NCBI RefSeq assembly: GCF_029590555.1
Contig: NZ_CP081001.1
Coordinates: 2,108,001 to 2,172,000, forward strand
Direction of reading: 5' to 3'
Length of the DNA stretch: 64,000 nucleotides
Source of the DNA: Sphingobium sp. V4
GTDB taxonomy: Bacteria > Pseudomonadota > Alphaproteobacteria > Sphingomonadales > Sphingomonadaceae
Part shown: one piece after another, positions 33,776-42,116 of the stretch
Layout of the letters: each line of letters starts with the position of its first letter
Numbering within the stretch: the stretch's first letter is position 1
Notes under the pieces: model-generated
Database searches by the model: none
Told to the model about the DNA's origin: nothing
Seen by the model: the letters and a program-made list of their open reading frames with translations, nothing else
Made by a program: the position numbers and the translations under genes

Positions 33776-34171
33776 ATGTCATCGCCCCGCTTCGCGCCCA
33801 CCAAGGAAGAGATCGAAACGCTCGCGCTGGCAGCGCTCAATCGCCTGCCCGCACCATTCGACGAGCATCTCGCCAATGTCCTGCTGTTCGTGGAGGAATT
33901 CGCGTCGGCCGATATCCTCAAGGAGATGGAACTGGACGACCCGTTCGAGCTGACCGGCCTCTACAGCGGGCGCAGCATCGGGCAGGAGGCGCAGACCGGG
34001 GACATGCCGCCGACCGTCCATCTGTTCCGCCGGCCGCTGCTGGATGAATGGGTGGAGACGGGCGTACCGCTCGACGCGCTCGTCACCCATGTGGTGGTGC
34101 ATGAGATCGGCCATCATTTCGGCCTGTCCGACATCGACATGCATGTGTTGGAGGACATGGTCACCCTATGA
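33776..34171 (+). CDS. Zincin-like metallopeptidase family protein
   Basis: Protein of 131 residues with [11 protein letters not shown] (about 108-118), the HExxHxxGxxD signature of metzincin-like zinc proteases, in the short PF06262-type family. No signal peptide, so cytoplasmic. The start at 33776 gives [14 protein letters not shown]; earlier Met codons lack similarity. The stop overlaps the ccmA ATG by four bases, so it is translationally coupled to cytochrome c maturation genes. The substrate is unknown. Confidence 0.88.
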   Translation: MSSPRFAPTKEEIETLALAALNRLPAPFDEHLANVLLFVEEFASADILKEMELDDPFELTGLYSGRSIGQEAQTGDMPPTVHLFRRPLLDEWVETGVPLDALVTHVVVHEIGHHFGLSDIDMHVLEDMVTL

Positions 34172-34767
34172 CCGGCGCCGCGCTGCGCCTGGCCGATGTC
34201 GCCTGCCTGCGCGGCGGACGGATGCTGTTCCGGGGCGTGAGCCTGACGCTGAAGCCGGGTGGCGGCGCGCTGCTGACCGGGCCGAACGGCGTGGGCAAGT
34301 CCAGCCTGCTGCGGGTGATCGGGGGGCTGCTGCCCGCCTTTGCCGGGACGATCACGCTGTCGGGCGGCGTGGGCATGGCCGATGAGCGGCTGGCGCTGGA
34401 CATGGACCTGCCGCTGGGCAGGGCGCTGGATTTCTGGGCGAAGCTGGATCGGGCCGAGCCGGATGCCGTGGCCGCGGCGCTGGAGGCGATGGCGCTTACG
34501 CGCCTCGCCGACGTGCCGGTGCGGATGTTGTCCACCGGGCAGCGCAAGCGGGCGATGCTGGCGCGCGTGATCGCCAGCGGCGCGGGCATATGGCTGCTCG
34601 ACGAGCCGGGCAATGGGCTCGACATGGCGTCGCTGGACCTGCTCGGCCGGGCCGTGGCGACGCATCTGGCGGCAGGCGGGATCGTGGTCGCGGCGTCGCA
34701 CCAGCCGCTGCCGATCGATGCGCCGGTGACGCTCGCACTCGCGGATCATCGGGCGGAGGCGGCATGA
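34168..34767 (+). CDS. ccmA: Cytochrome c maturation ABC exporter ATPase CcmA
   Basis: ATP-binding subunit (199 residues) of the CcmABCD complex that releases holo-CcmE. Walker A is TGPNGVGKSSLL, the signature LSTGQRKRAMLARVI, and Walker B WLLDEPGNGLD. Length and order are normal. It has an ATGA overlap with the zincin upstream and another with ccmB downstream. c-type cytochrome maturation would serve the diheme QhpA encoded elsewhere in the window, among others. Confidence 0.94.
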   Translation: MTGAALRLADVACLRGGRMLFRGVSLTLKPGGGALLTGPNGVGKSSLLRVIGGLLPAFAGTITLSGGVGMADERLALDMDLPLGRALDFWAKLDRAEPDAVAAALEAMALTRLADVPVRMLSTGQRKRAMLARVIASGAGIWLLDEPGNGLDMASLDLLGRAVATHLAAGGIVVAASHQPLPIDAPVTLALADHRAEAA

Positions 34768-35411
34768 GGCTGCTGTGGCTGCTGGCGGCGCGCGACCTGC
34801 GCCAGGCCTGGGCATCGGCTGGACTGTGGCTGCCCGTCGCCTTCCTGTTGCTGGTCGCCAGCCTCTACCCATTCGCCGTCGGGCCGGATGCGGCGCTGCT
34901 GGGGCGAACGGGCGGCGGAATGTTGTGGATCGCGGCCCTGCTCGCCAGCCTGCTGCCGGTCGACCGGCTGGTCGCGCCGGACCGGGATGCAGGCGTGCTG
35001 GACCAGATCGCGTTGCGCGGCATCGGCGAGGAATGGGTGGTGATCGCGCGGCTGGCGGCGCACTGGCTGGGCTTCGGGCCGCCGCTGATGATCGCGACCC
35101 TGCCCGCCGCGGCGCTGCTCAAGCTCGACGCCGCGACCATCATGAAGCTGGAGATCGGGCTGGCTGTCGGGACGCCCGCTCTGGCGGCGCTCGGACTGCT
35201 GGTGGCGACATTGACCGCCGGGCTGCGCTCGAGCGGGGCGCTGGCCGGGCTGCTGGCGCTGCCGCTGGCGGTGCCGCTGTTGATCTTCGGAGCGGGGACG
35301 CTGGGCGACGGCAGCGGCGCGGCGTTGAAGTTCCTGGGTGCGGCGTCGCTGCTGCTGGTGGCGATCACGCCCTTCGCCGGGGGTGCCGCGATCCGGGCGG
35401 GCCGGGAATAA
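34764..35411 (+). CDS. ccmB: Heme exporter protein CcmB
   Basis: Membrane subunit of the Ccm ABC complex, 215 residues with six hydrophobic segments. It opens LLWLLAARDLRQAWASAGLWLPVAFLLLVASLYPFAVGP and has the VDRLVAPDRDAGVLDQIAL region typical of CcmB. The ATG overlaps the ccmA stop. ccmC is not downstream: after the stop come a leftward terminator and AT-rich DNA. The rest of the ccm set must be elsewhere. Confidence 0.93.
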   Translation: MRLLWLLAARDLRQAWASAGLWLPVAFLLLVASLYPFAVGPDAALLGRTGGGMLWIAALLASLLPVDRLVAPDRDAGVLDQIALRGIGEEWVVIARLAAHWLGFGPPLMIATLPAAALLKLDAATIMKLEIGLAVGTPALAALGLLVATLTAGLRSSGALAGLLALPLAVPLLIFGAGTLGDGSGAALKFLGAASLLLVAITPFAGGAAIRAGRE

Positions 35412-35453
35412 TCCCTTCGCTCGGCGACGCACATGTCAGGATTGGGGCGCATC

Positions 35454-35485
35454 AAAAAACTGGGCCGACCCGTAGGGCCGGCCCA
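35454..35485 (-). terminator. Intrinsic terminator on the minus strand
   Basis: An 11-bp stem (one mismatch) with loop GTA/TAC is followed, reading leftward, by TTTTTT. On the plus strand there is no T-run, so it does not serve ccmB. It implies a leftward transcript from the AT-rich region to its right. Confidence 0.75.
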
Positions 35486-35575
35486 AGTCGGAGTCCCCTA
35501 TAACCATAAGAGCCCCCGGGTCGCCCGATCACCTTAAGCAATTGCCGCGATTCTGATTGTACGTTTCGGACATAC
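35454..35575 (-). ncRNA. Candidate small RNA upstream of ccmB-side terminator
   Basis: A strong leftward terminator has no leftward gene before it. The 339-base gap (35412-35750) is unusually AT-rich at 35540-35660 for this genome and contains an AACAATA/TATTGTT inverted repeat (35598-35629), a plausible promoter region. No supported leftward reading frame was found. The 5' end is a guess. Confidence 0.35.
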
Positions 35576-35750
35576 CCAAGTATTTTTCCGATTTTCGAAC
35601 AATAATATATAACATAGAGCAATATTGTTGGGCATATTACTGATTCTGCAAGATTTTCATGGTTGGTAGGGTCCGTTGACGGTGACGCGCGAATCATGCA
35701 GTTTCCCCTACGGCAGCCGAGAAAACATTGGCGCCACGGAGAGGATGCCC

Positions 35751-36002
35751 ATGAACCGAATTCACCCGAGTTCCGGAAAGCTTTTTCATGAGCTTTTAAT
35801 TCGCTGTCTTGCCGAACAACATCAGCCCACCGAAGACGAGATAGAATTGGTTGCGGGCAAGATCTGGCAGGATAGCCATGGGTCGTTGACGGGCCAGCCA
35901 TGGCCCGATGTCGCGCGCGGCAGCGACGCCCACCGCCAGATGATCGAAGCGGCCATGATGGCGCTTGGCACCCACGAACGAAGCGCGATCCCGCTCCAGT
36001 AG
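35751..36002 (+). CDS. Small hypothetical protein, 83 residues
   Basis: A soluble small protein opening NRIHPSSGKLFHELLIRCLAEQHQP, with charged and helical character and no cysteine pair, TM segment or known motif. GGAGAGG lies six bases before the chosen ATG; another ATG two codons earlier abuts the ribosome site. It stands alone after an AT-rich region that may hold its promoter. Function unknown. Confidence 0.55.
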   Translation: MNRIHPSSGKLFHELLIRCLAEQHQPTEDEIELVAGKIWQDSHGSLTGQPWPDVARGSDAHRQMIEAAMMALGTHERSAIPLQ

Positions 36003-36104
36003 GACGGAAGGCCGGCGCTCGCTTGGCTGACGGGAGGCATGGCCGCACGCCGTCCGCCCTCTGCCGGCTCGACATTGCCCTGCCCTTCGGTCAAAGGCGG
36101 CGGC

Positions 36105-37001
36105 ATGTTCGGCCTGTTCGCGTCCATCCTCTTCGTCCTGATCTGGTCCACCGGCTTCATCGTCGCGCGGGCAGTGGTCCCGCACGGCGCGCCGGAACTG
36201 GTGCTGGCGGTGCGGCTGAGCGCCACGACGCTGCTGCTGGCGGGCGCGGCGGCCTATGCTGGGCAACAATGGCCGCGCGGGCGGCGGCTCGGGCTGCATC
36301 TGGGCGCGGGCGCGATGCTGCACGGCCTGTACCTGACGGTCAGTTGGTGGGCGGTGAGCCATGGGATGCCGGCGGGGATCATGTCGCTGCTGGGCGCGAC
36401 ACAGCCGCTGATGGTGGCCGTCGCCAGCGTGGCGTTGCTGGGAGAGAAATTGCCCGGACGCGCCTGGGGTGGCCTTGCCATCGCGATCGCGGGCGTCACC
36501 TGCGTGTTGCTGCCCGCAATCGAGCGCAGCGGCGCGGGCGCGGTGCCCGTCGTCCCGGTCGTCGCCGGCATCTGCGCGATCATCGCGATGACCGGCGGCA
36601 CGCTGATCCAGCGGGGCGCGATTGCAGGCGACCCGATCCTGATGTCGGGCGCGGCGCAGAATCTGGGCGGCGCGCTGGTCGCGATCGCGGCGACGCTGGT
36701 GGTAGGCGAATGGCGCTGGGACAATGATCCCATCCTGTGGGTCGGCCTCAGCTGGTCGGTGCTGGGGCTGTCGGCCGCGGGCCTGAGCCTGCTGGTGTGG
36801 CTGGTGCGGCATCAGGGCGCGACGCGCATGTCGATGTTGTTGCTGCTGGTGCCGCCATTGGCTGCGGTCGAGGCGTGGCTGCTGTTCGGGGAGAGGCTGG
36901 GGCCGGTGCAGCTGGTGGGCTTCGCGCTGGCGCTGGGCGGCGTGCTGCTGGGCCGGTCGCAGGGAAAGAAGGCGGCGGCGGCAGTGACCGAACCGGCCTG
37001 A
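36105..37001 (+). CDS. EamA/DMT-family transporter
   Basis: Inner-membrane drug/metabolite transporter of 298 residues with about ten hydrophobic segments and two EamA repeats. The first opens FGLFASILFVLIWSTGFIVARAV. PLMVAVASVALLGEKLPGRAWGG and AVEAWLLFGERLGPVQLVGFALALGGVLLG mark the ends of each repeat. The start at 36105 follows AAAGGCGG. The substrate is unknown. Confidence 0.88.
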   Translation: MFGLFASILFVLIWSTGFIVARAVVPHGAPELVLAVRLSATTLLLAGAAAYAGQQWPRGRRLGLHLGAGAMLHGLYLTVSWWAVSHGMPAGIMSLLGATQPLMVAVASVALLGEKLPGRAWGGLAIAIAGVTCVLLPAIERSGAGAVPVVPVVAGICAIIAMTGGTLIQRGAIAGDPILMSGAAQNLGGALVAIAATLVVGEWRWDNDPILWVGLSWSVLGLSAAGLSLLVWLVRHQGATRMSMLLLLVPPLAAVEAWLLFGERLGPVQLVGFALALGGVLLGRSQGKKAAAAVTEPA

Positions 37002-37069
37002 CCCGCCCCCCGTCACAGGATCGTCACATCCTGCAACATCGGCGTCATCATCCTGCGCTATCGGGCCGC

Positions 37070-38026
37070 ATGAGCAAGCGCCCGCCTTCCCTTCCTACCC
37101 ATGCCGCCGACATGCGGATGCAGATGGCCCTGCGCCAGATCGGTTTCGGCGGACCCGCAGCCCCTGCCCCGCGCGCCGTCGCGCCGCAGCCCCCGCCGCA
37201 AATGTCCGAGGACCGGCTGGCGCTGAAACGGCGGGACTGGCTGCTCGATGTGATGGAGGGGCAGCGCGCCTTGTCCCCCTATGCGTCGGGCCTGCTGACG
37301 GCGGAACATCTGTCGGGTGAGGATTTCCTGCACAATTTCTATGCGCCGGGGCGGCCGGTGGTCATCAAGGGGGCAATGGCGGACTGGCCGGCGCTGGCGC
37401 GGTGGACGCCCGATTATCTGACGGATGCGGTCGGCGACGCGGTGATCGAATATCAGGGCGGTCGCAGCGGCGCTGGGGATTATGAACTGGCGAAGGACCG
37501 GCACAAGAGGCGCGGGCCGTTCCGCGAATTCATAGCGCTGGTGCGCGATGGCGGCAACGACGCCTATCTCACCGCCTATAACAGCGCCGCCAATGGCCCG
37601 GCGCTCGGCCCGCTCCAGGCCGATCTGGGAACCATCGACGCCTATCTGACGCGCGCGCCGGGAATGCTGTGGATCGGTGGCGAGGGCGCGTTCACGCCGC
37701 TGCATTTCGACCTGACCAACAATCTGCTGGCACAGGTGACAGGGACCAAGCGCGTGATCCTGATCCCGCCGTCGCAGACTCCCCGGCTGGCGCACCGCAC
37801 CCATGTGTTCAGCGATGTGGGCGACGTGACCGATGCGGCGCGGCTGGCGGTCCATCCGCAGGCGCGGGACGTGCTGCGCTACGAGGTGCTGCTGACGCCG
37901 GGCGACCTGCTGTTCATCCCGATCGGCTGGTGGCATCAGGTGCGGTCGGAGAGCTTCTCCACGATGCTGACCTATACCGGATTCCATTGGCCCAATGCCG
38001 GGCATGAGGGCTATCCGGCGGGGTAG
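37070..38026 (+). CDS. Cupin-like (JmjC-type) Fe(II)/2OG oxygenase-like protein
   Basis: Protein of 318 residues with a cupin_8/JmjC-like domain over about 75-300. HFD in LHFDLTNNLLAQVTGTKRVILIPP gives the HxD pair and the later His is in PIGWWHQVRS. Both fit an Fe(II)-binding facial triad. FYAPGRPVVIKGAMADWPALARW marks the N-terminal part of the family. Members hydroxylate proteins or small molecules; the substrate is not predictable. The first 45 residues are Pro/Ala-rich. Confidence 0.85.
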   Translation: MSKRPPSLPTHAADMRMQMALRQIGFGGPAAPAPRAVAPQPPPQMSEDRLALKRRDWLLDVMEGQRALSPYASGLLTAEHLSGEDFLHNFYAPGRPVVIKGAMADWPALARWTPDYLTDAVGDAVIEYQGGRSGAGDYELAKDRHKRRGPFREFIALVRDGGNDAYLTAYNSAANGPALGPLQADLGTIDAYLTRAPGMLWIGGEGAFTPLHFDLTNNLLAQVTGTKRVILIPPSQTPRLAHRTHVFSDVGDVTDAARLAVHPQARDVLRYEVLLTPGDLLFIPIGWWHQVRSESFSTMLTYTGFHWPNAGHEGYPAG

Positions 38027-38047
38027 GGTCGGGCCGAGATCGGCTTT

Positions 38048-38326
38048 TCAGCCCTCGCGCAGCCGTTCGTGGTGGCGGATCACCTCGTCTATGATGAAGC
38101 GCAGGAATTTCTCGGTGAAGTCCGGGTCCAGATTCGCGTCGAGCGCAAGCTGGCGCAGGCGGGCGATCTGGCGTTCCTCGCGGCCCGGATCGGCCGGCGG
38201 CAGGTCGTGAGTCGCCTTATACTCGCCAACCGCCTGGGTGATCTTGAACCGCTCGGCCAGCATGAACACCAACGCCGCGTCGATATTGTCGATGCTTTCA
38301 CGATAGCGCGTCAATGTCTCGTCCAC
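38048..38326 (-). CDS. Chorismate mutase (AroQ class)
   Basis: Small all-helical chorismate mutase of 92 residues, making prephenate for Phe/Tyr. It opens DETLTRYRESIDNIDAALVFMLAERFKITQAVGEYK, with Arg and Lys residues typical of the AroQ active site, and ends in FIIDEVIRHHERL. The start is assigned to GTG at 38326 because GGAGG lies five bases upstream; an ATG at 38365 has no such site. It is divergent from the polyprenyl synthase. Not fused to prephenate dehydratase. Confidence 0.9.
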   Translation of the reverse strand: MDETLTRYRESIDNIDAALVFMLAERFKITQAVGEYKATHDLPPADPGREERQIARLRQLALDANLDPDFTEKFLRFIIDEVIRHHERLREG

Positions 38327-38430
38327 TTGGGCCTCCGGTTCCAGATGGCGCGCTTTTTGCCGCATCCGGGCCGGCGCGCAAGCTATTCCCGCTTGCCTTT
38401 AGCTTTTTGCATCGCCAGAGGACGCAGGTC

Positions 38431-39459
38431 ATGACAGCACCCGCCCCCGGTAACGTCCATCCGATCGGCCGCGCGAAAGCGGAGCCATCGCTCACGCCCA
38501 TCCTGAACCTGGTCGCCGACGGCATGAACCAGGTCAATGCCGTCATCCTCGATCGGATGCAGTCGCGCATTCCCCTGATCCCGGAACTGGCGGGCCACCT
38601 GATCGCGGGTGGGGGGAAACGGCTTCGGCCGATGCTGACGCTCGCCTGCGCCGATCTGGTCGGCTATGCGGGCAGCCGCCACTACAAGCTGGCCGCCGCT
38701 GTCGAGTTCATCCACACCGCCACGCTGCTGCATGATGATGTCGTAGACGGATCTGGCCTGCGCCGCGGCCGCAAGACCGCCAACATCATCTGGGGCAACA
38801 GCGCCAGCGTGCTGGTGGGCGATTTCCTCTTCTCCCGTTCGTTCGAGTTGATGGTCGAGGCCGAGTCGCTGAAGGTGCTCAAGATCCTGTCCAACGCGTC
38901 GGCCGTGATCGCCGAGGGCGAGGTCAACCAGCTGACCGCCCAGCGCAAGATCGACACCAGCGAAGAGCAGTATCTCGACATCATCGGCGCCAAGACCGCC
39001 GCCCTGTTCGCCGCCGCCTGCCGCATTTCCGCCGTGGTCGCCGACCGCAGCGAGGGCGAGGAGCAGGCGCTGGACGTCTATGGCCGCAACCTCGGCATCG
39101 CGTTCCAGCTGATCGACGACGCGATCGACTATGAGTCGGACGGGGCGACCATGGGCAAGGATGCGGGCGACGATTTCCGCGACGGCAAGGTGACGCTGCC
39201 GGTGATCCTGGCCTATGCGCGGGGGTCGGAGGAAGATCGCGCCTTCTGGAAGGCGGCGATCGCGGGTCACAAGATCAGCGACGCGGACCTCGCCCATGCG
39301 ACCGGCCTGCTGCGAAAGACCGGCGCGATCGCCGACACTATGGCCCGCGCGCGCCATTATGGCCAGCGGGCGATCGACGCACTGGGCATGTTCGATGCCG
39401 GCAAGGCGAAAGCGGCCCTTACCGAGGCGGTCGAATTCGCGATAGCGCGCGCCTATTGA
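38431..39459 (+). CDS. ispB: Polyprenyl (probably decaprenyl) diphosphate synthase
   Basis: Trans-prenyltransferase of 342 residues that makes the ubiquinone side chain. The first Asp-rich motif is LLHDDVVDGSGLRRG (DDxxD) and the second is QLIDDAIDYES. GGGKRLRPML is the isopentenyl diphosphate-binding segment. Sphingomonads use Q-10, so decaprenyl is likely; chain length is inferred, not read. The start at 38431 is MTAPAPGN after GAGGACGCAGGTC. Divergent from the chorismate mutase. Confidence 0.92.
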   Translation: MTAPAPGNVHPIGRAKAEPSLTPILNLVADGMNQVNAVILDRMQSRIPLIPELAGHLIAGGGKRLRPMLTLACADLVGYAGSRHYKLAAAVEFIHTATLLHDDVVDGSGLRRGRKTANIIWGNSASVLVGDFLFSRSFELMVEAESLKVLKILSNASAVIAEGEVNQLTAQRKIDTSEEQYLDIIGAKTAALFAAACRISAVVADRSEGEEQALDVYGRNLGIAFQLIDDAIDYESDGATMGKDAGDDFRDGKVTLPVILAYARGSEEDRAFWKAAIAGHKISDADLAHATGLLRKTGAIADTMARARHYGQRAIDALGMFDAGKAKAALTEAVEFAIARAY

Positions 39460-39489
39460 GGGGACGGGCCGTCCGGTTCGTTTGCTGTT

Positions 39490-39523
39490 CCGTTCGCTCG
39501 CTCGACAAGCTCGGGGCGAACGG
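39490..39523. repeat. Dispersed CCGTTCG/CGAACGG inverted repeat
   Basis: CCGTTCG (39490-39496) and CGAACGG (39517-39523) bracket CTCGCTCGACAAGCTCGGGG. It belongs to the family of intergenic units at 22423, 45331 and 63337. Confidence 0.6.
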
Positions 39524-39547
39524 GAAACAAGTTAGGCCCGTCATTTC

Positions 39548-40327
39548 ATGATCCTGTCCCCCGAAACCATCGCCTTCCTCATGGCCGCCGCACTGATGGC
39601 GGGGTGCATCGATGCGATGGCGGGCGGTGGCGGCCTCATCACCCTGCCCGCGCTGATGGCGGCCGGCGTGCCGCCGGTGCAGGCGGTTGCGACCAACAAG
39701 CTGCAAAGCTGCTTCGGCACTTTCGGCGCCTGCGTCGCCTATGGGCGGCGGGGGCATATGGACCTCAAGACCTACAAGGGACCGGTGATCGCCGCCTTTG
39801 TGGGATCGGTGGGCGGGGCGTGGCTGTTGCAGCGGGTCGATCCGTCCATCCTGGCGGGACTGATGCCCGCGCTGCTGATCGCGATGGCCGCCTATTTCAC
39901 CTTCTCCCCCAAGCTGGGCGACGCCGACCGCCATGCGCGGCTGGGCATTGCGGGCTTGTCGGGGCTGATCGGCATCGTGGGCTTCTATGACGGATTTTTC
40001 GGGCCCGGCGCAGGGGCTTTCTATACCACCATCTTCCTGGCGCTGGGCGGCCTGTCCATCCTGCGCGCGACGGCGCAGACCAAGGCGGCGAACTTCGCGA
40101 GTAATGTCGCCGGGCTGCTGACCATGGTCGCGGGCGGCCATGTGATCTGGATCGCAGGGCTGGCGATGGCGGCAGGGAGCCTGGTCGGCGGGCAGATCGG
40201 ATCGCATCTGGCGATGCGTTTCGGATCGCGGCTGATCAAGCCGCTGCTCATCCTGATGTCGCTGGCGCTCACGACGAAGATGCTGCTCGACCCCAAGAAC
40301 CCGATCCACATCTATCTGTTCGGCTGA
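39548..40327 (+). CDS. TSUP-family sulfite exporter TauE/SafE-like transporter
   Basis: Inner-membrane protein of 259 residues with about eight hydrophobic segments. It has the TauE/SafE signatures GCIDAMAGGGGLITLPALMAAGVPPVQAVATNKLQSCFG near the N-terminus and GFYDGFFGPGAGAFY (about 143-157) at the second repeat. These transporters move sulfur oxyanions or related organic anions. The substrate is not predictable here. Convergent with the kinase gene. Confidence 0.9.
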   Translation: MILSPETIAFLMAAALMAGCIDAMAGGGGLITLPALMAAGVPPVQAVATNKLQSCFGTFGACVAYGRRGHMDLKTYKGPVIAAFVGSVGGAWLLQRVDPSILAGLMPALLIAMAAYFTFSPKLGDADRHARLGIAGLSGLIGIVGFYDGFFGPGAGAFYTTIFLALGGLSILRATAQTKAANFASNVAGLLTMVAGGHVIWIAGLAMAAGSLVGGQIGSHLAMRFGSRLIKPLLILMSLALTTKMLLDPKNPIHIYLFG

Positions 40328-40357
40328 ACATGCCCCGCTCGCTTCGAGCGGAGGTAG

Positions 40358-41968
40358 TTATTCCGCCTGCAACAATGTCGCGACCCGGCGGCGCAGTTCG
40401 TCGACGGCAAAAGGCTTGGTCAACACTTCCATGCCCGGCGCGATATGACCGTGGTTGAGCACCGCATTTTCCGCATAGCCCGTGACGAACAGGATGCGCA
40501 GGTCCGGGCGCAGGGCGCGCGCGGCGTCGGCCACCTGGCGGCCGTTCAATCCACCGGGCAGGCCGACATCGGTGACGAGCAGGTCGATCCGTGACCTGGA
40601 TTCGAGGATGCGCAGCCCTGCCGCGCCATCGCCCGCTTCCAGGCAATGATAGCCAAGATCCCCCAGCGCGTCCGCGACCAGCATCCGCACCGACGGCTCA
40701 TCGTCGATGACCAATACGGTCTCGCCGGGATCCGCCTCCACCGCCATGTCGGCGGGCAGCACCACATCCTCCTCTTCCTCGCCGCGATGGCGGGGCAGGT
40801 AGATGCAGACCATCGTCCCTTCCCCGGCTTCGGAATAGATGCGGACATGGCCGTTGCTCTGGCGCGCGAAGCCATAGACCATGGACAGGCCCAGCCCCGT
40901 CCCCTGCCCGATCGGCTTGGTGGTGAAGAAGGGATCGAACACGCGGTCGAGGATCGCCTTGTCGATGCCTGTGCCGGTGTCGCTGGTGCAGATGGTTACA
41001 TATTGGCCCGGGGTGAGCCCATGGTCGCGCGCGGTGCGATCGTCGAGCCAGCGATTGGCCGTCTCGATCGTGATCTTGCCGCCGTCGGGCATGGCATCGC
41101 GGGCGTTGATGCACAGGTTGAGCAACGCGTTTTCCAGCTGGTTGGCATCGACCAGCGCCGGCCAGAGGCCGCTGGAGGCGATCGTCTGAACCTCTATCTG
41201 CGGGCCGACGGTGCGGCGGACCAGTTCGGAAAAATCACCGAGCAGCCGGTTGATGACGGTCGGCCGGGGCGACAGGGTCTGGCGGCGGGAAAAGGCCAGC
41301 AGCCGATGGGTCAGCGCAGCGGCGCGGCGGGTGGCGCCCTGCCCCGCGGCCAGATAGCGTTCGACATCGGCCGTCCGCCCCTGTGCCAGCCGCACCCCGA
41401 TCATCTCGAACGCGCCCGATATGCCGGCGAGCAGATTGTTGAAATCATGTGCGAGACCACCGGTCAGCTGGCCGACCGCTTCCATCTTCTGCGCCTGGCG
41501 CAGCGCGGCCTCCACTTCCTCCCGCTCGGCCAGCGCCTCCGTAACACGCGCCTCCAGCGTCGCATTCACATCCTGCTGCGCCTTTTCCGCCTGGATGCGG
41601 TCGGTGATGTCCTTGAACAGCACGGCCACCTGGCGATGTTCGAAGGGGCCGACGCGAAAGGAATGCACTTCCAGAAAATGGCCGGTCGCGACCAGTTCCC
41701 GCTGGAACCGGATCGGCTGGCCGCTGTGGAGCACGCCGCCATAGAGTTCGACCCAGCCGTCCGCCTCGTCCGGCACCATTTCGCGGACCTTCTGCCCCAC
41801 GACATTGGGAATGCCGGCGTGGCGTTCATAGGCGGCGTTCGCCTCGATATGGATATAGTCGCTGAGCGGTCCGTGCGGACCATCGAAGAATTCGATGATG
41901 CAGAAACCTTCGTCCATCGTTTCGAACAGGGTGCGATAGCGTTGCGCATCCCCCGGCAGAGTCGCCAT
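40358..41968 (-). CDS. PAS-domain hybrid sensor histidine kinase
   Basis: Cytosolic sensor kinase of 536 residues. A PAS domain covers about 10-125. A coiled segment (about 125-160) leads to the HisKA box [19 protein letters not shown] with phosphoacceptor H174, an HATPase domain ([25 protein letters not shown]), and a C-terminal receiver ([13 protein letters not shown], acceptor Asp in [11 protein letters not shown]). There is no membrane segment. The start at 41968 has AAGGG eight bases upstream. No separate partner regulator is nearby. The kinase core is similar to that at 46784. Confidence 0.88.
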   Translation of the reverse strand: MATLPGDAQRYRTLFETMDEGFCIIEFFDGPHGPLSDYIHIEANAAYERHAGIPNVVGQKVREMVPDEADGWVELYGGVLHSGQPIRFQRELVATGHFLEVHSFRVGPFEHRQVAVLFKDITDRIQAEKAQQDVNATLEARVTEALAEREEVEAALRQAQKMEAVGQLTGGLAHDFNNLLAGISGAFEMIGVRLAQGRTADVERYLAAGQGATRRAAALTHRLLAFSRRQTLSPRPTVINRLLGDFSELVRRTVGPQIEVQTIASSGLWPALVDANQLENALLNLCINARDAMPDGGKITIETANRWLDDRTARDHGLTPGQYVTICTSDTGTGIDKAILDRVFDPFFTTKPIGQGTGLGLSMVYGFARQSNGHVRIYSEAGEGTMVCIYLPRHRGEEEEDVVLPADMAVEADPGETVLVIDDEPSVRMLVADALGDLGYHCLEAGDGAAGLRILESRSRIDLLVTDVGLPGGLNGRQVADAARALRPDLRILFVTGYAENAVLNHGHIAPGMEVLTKPFAVDELRRRVATLLQAE

Positions 41969-42116
41969 CCTTGTCGCCCTTTGCTGCCATGCGCGCCCCC
42001 GCAAACATGGTACGATCCCTTGTGGACGCGTAACGTGCTGCCGGGCAACTATTTCCCTGCACAATCGATTTTTCCGCGCCTTGCGATTTGAGCCGATTGG
42101 CGCGAGAGGAACGGCG

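Noticed and set aside
35461..35485. Terminator for ccmB on the plus strand
   Set aside because: The stem has a T-run only on the minus strand.
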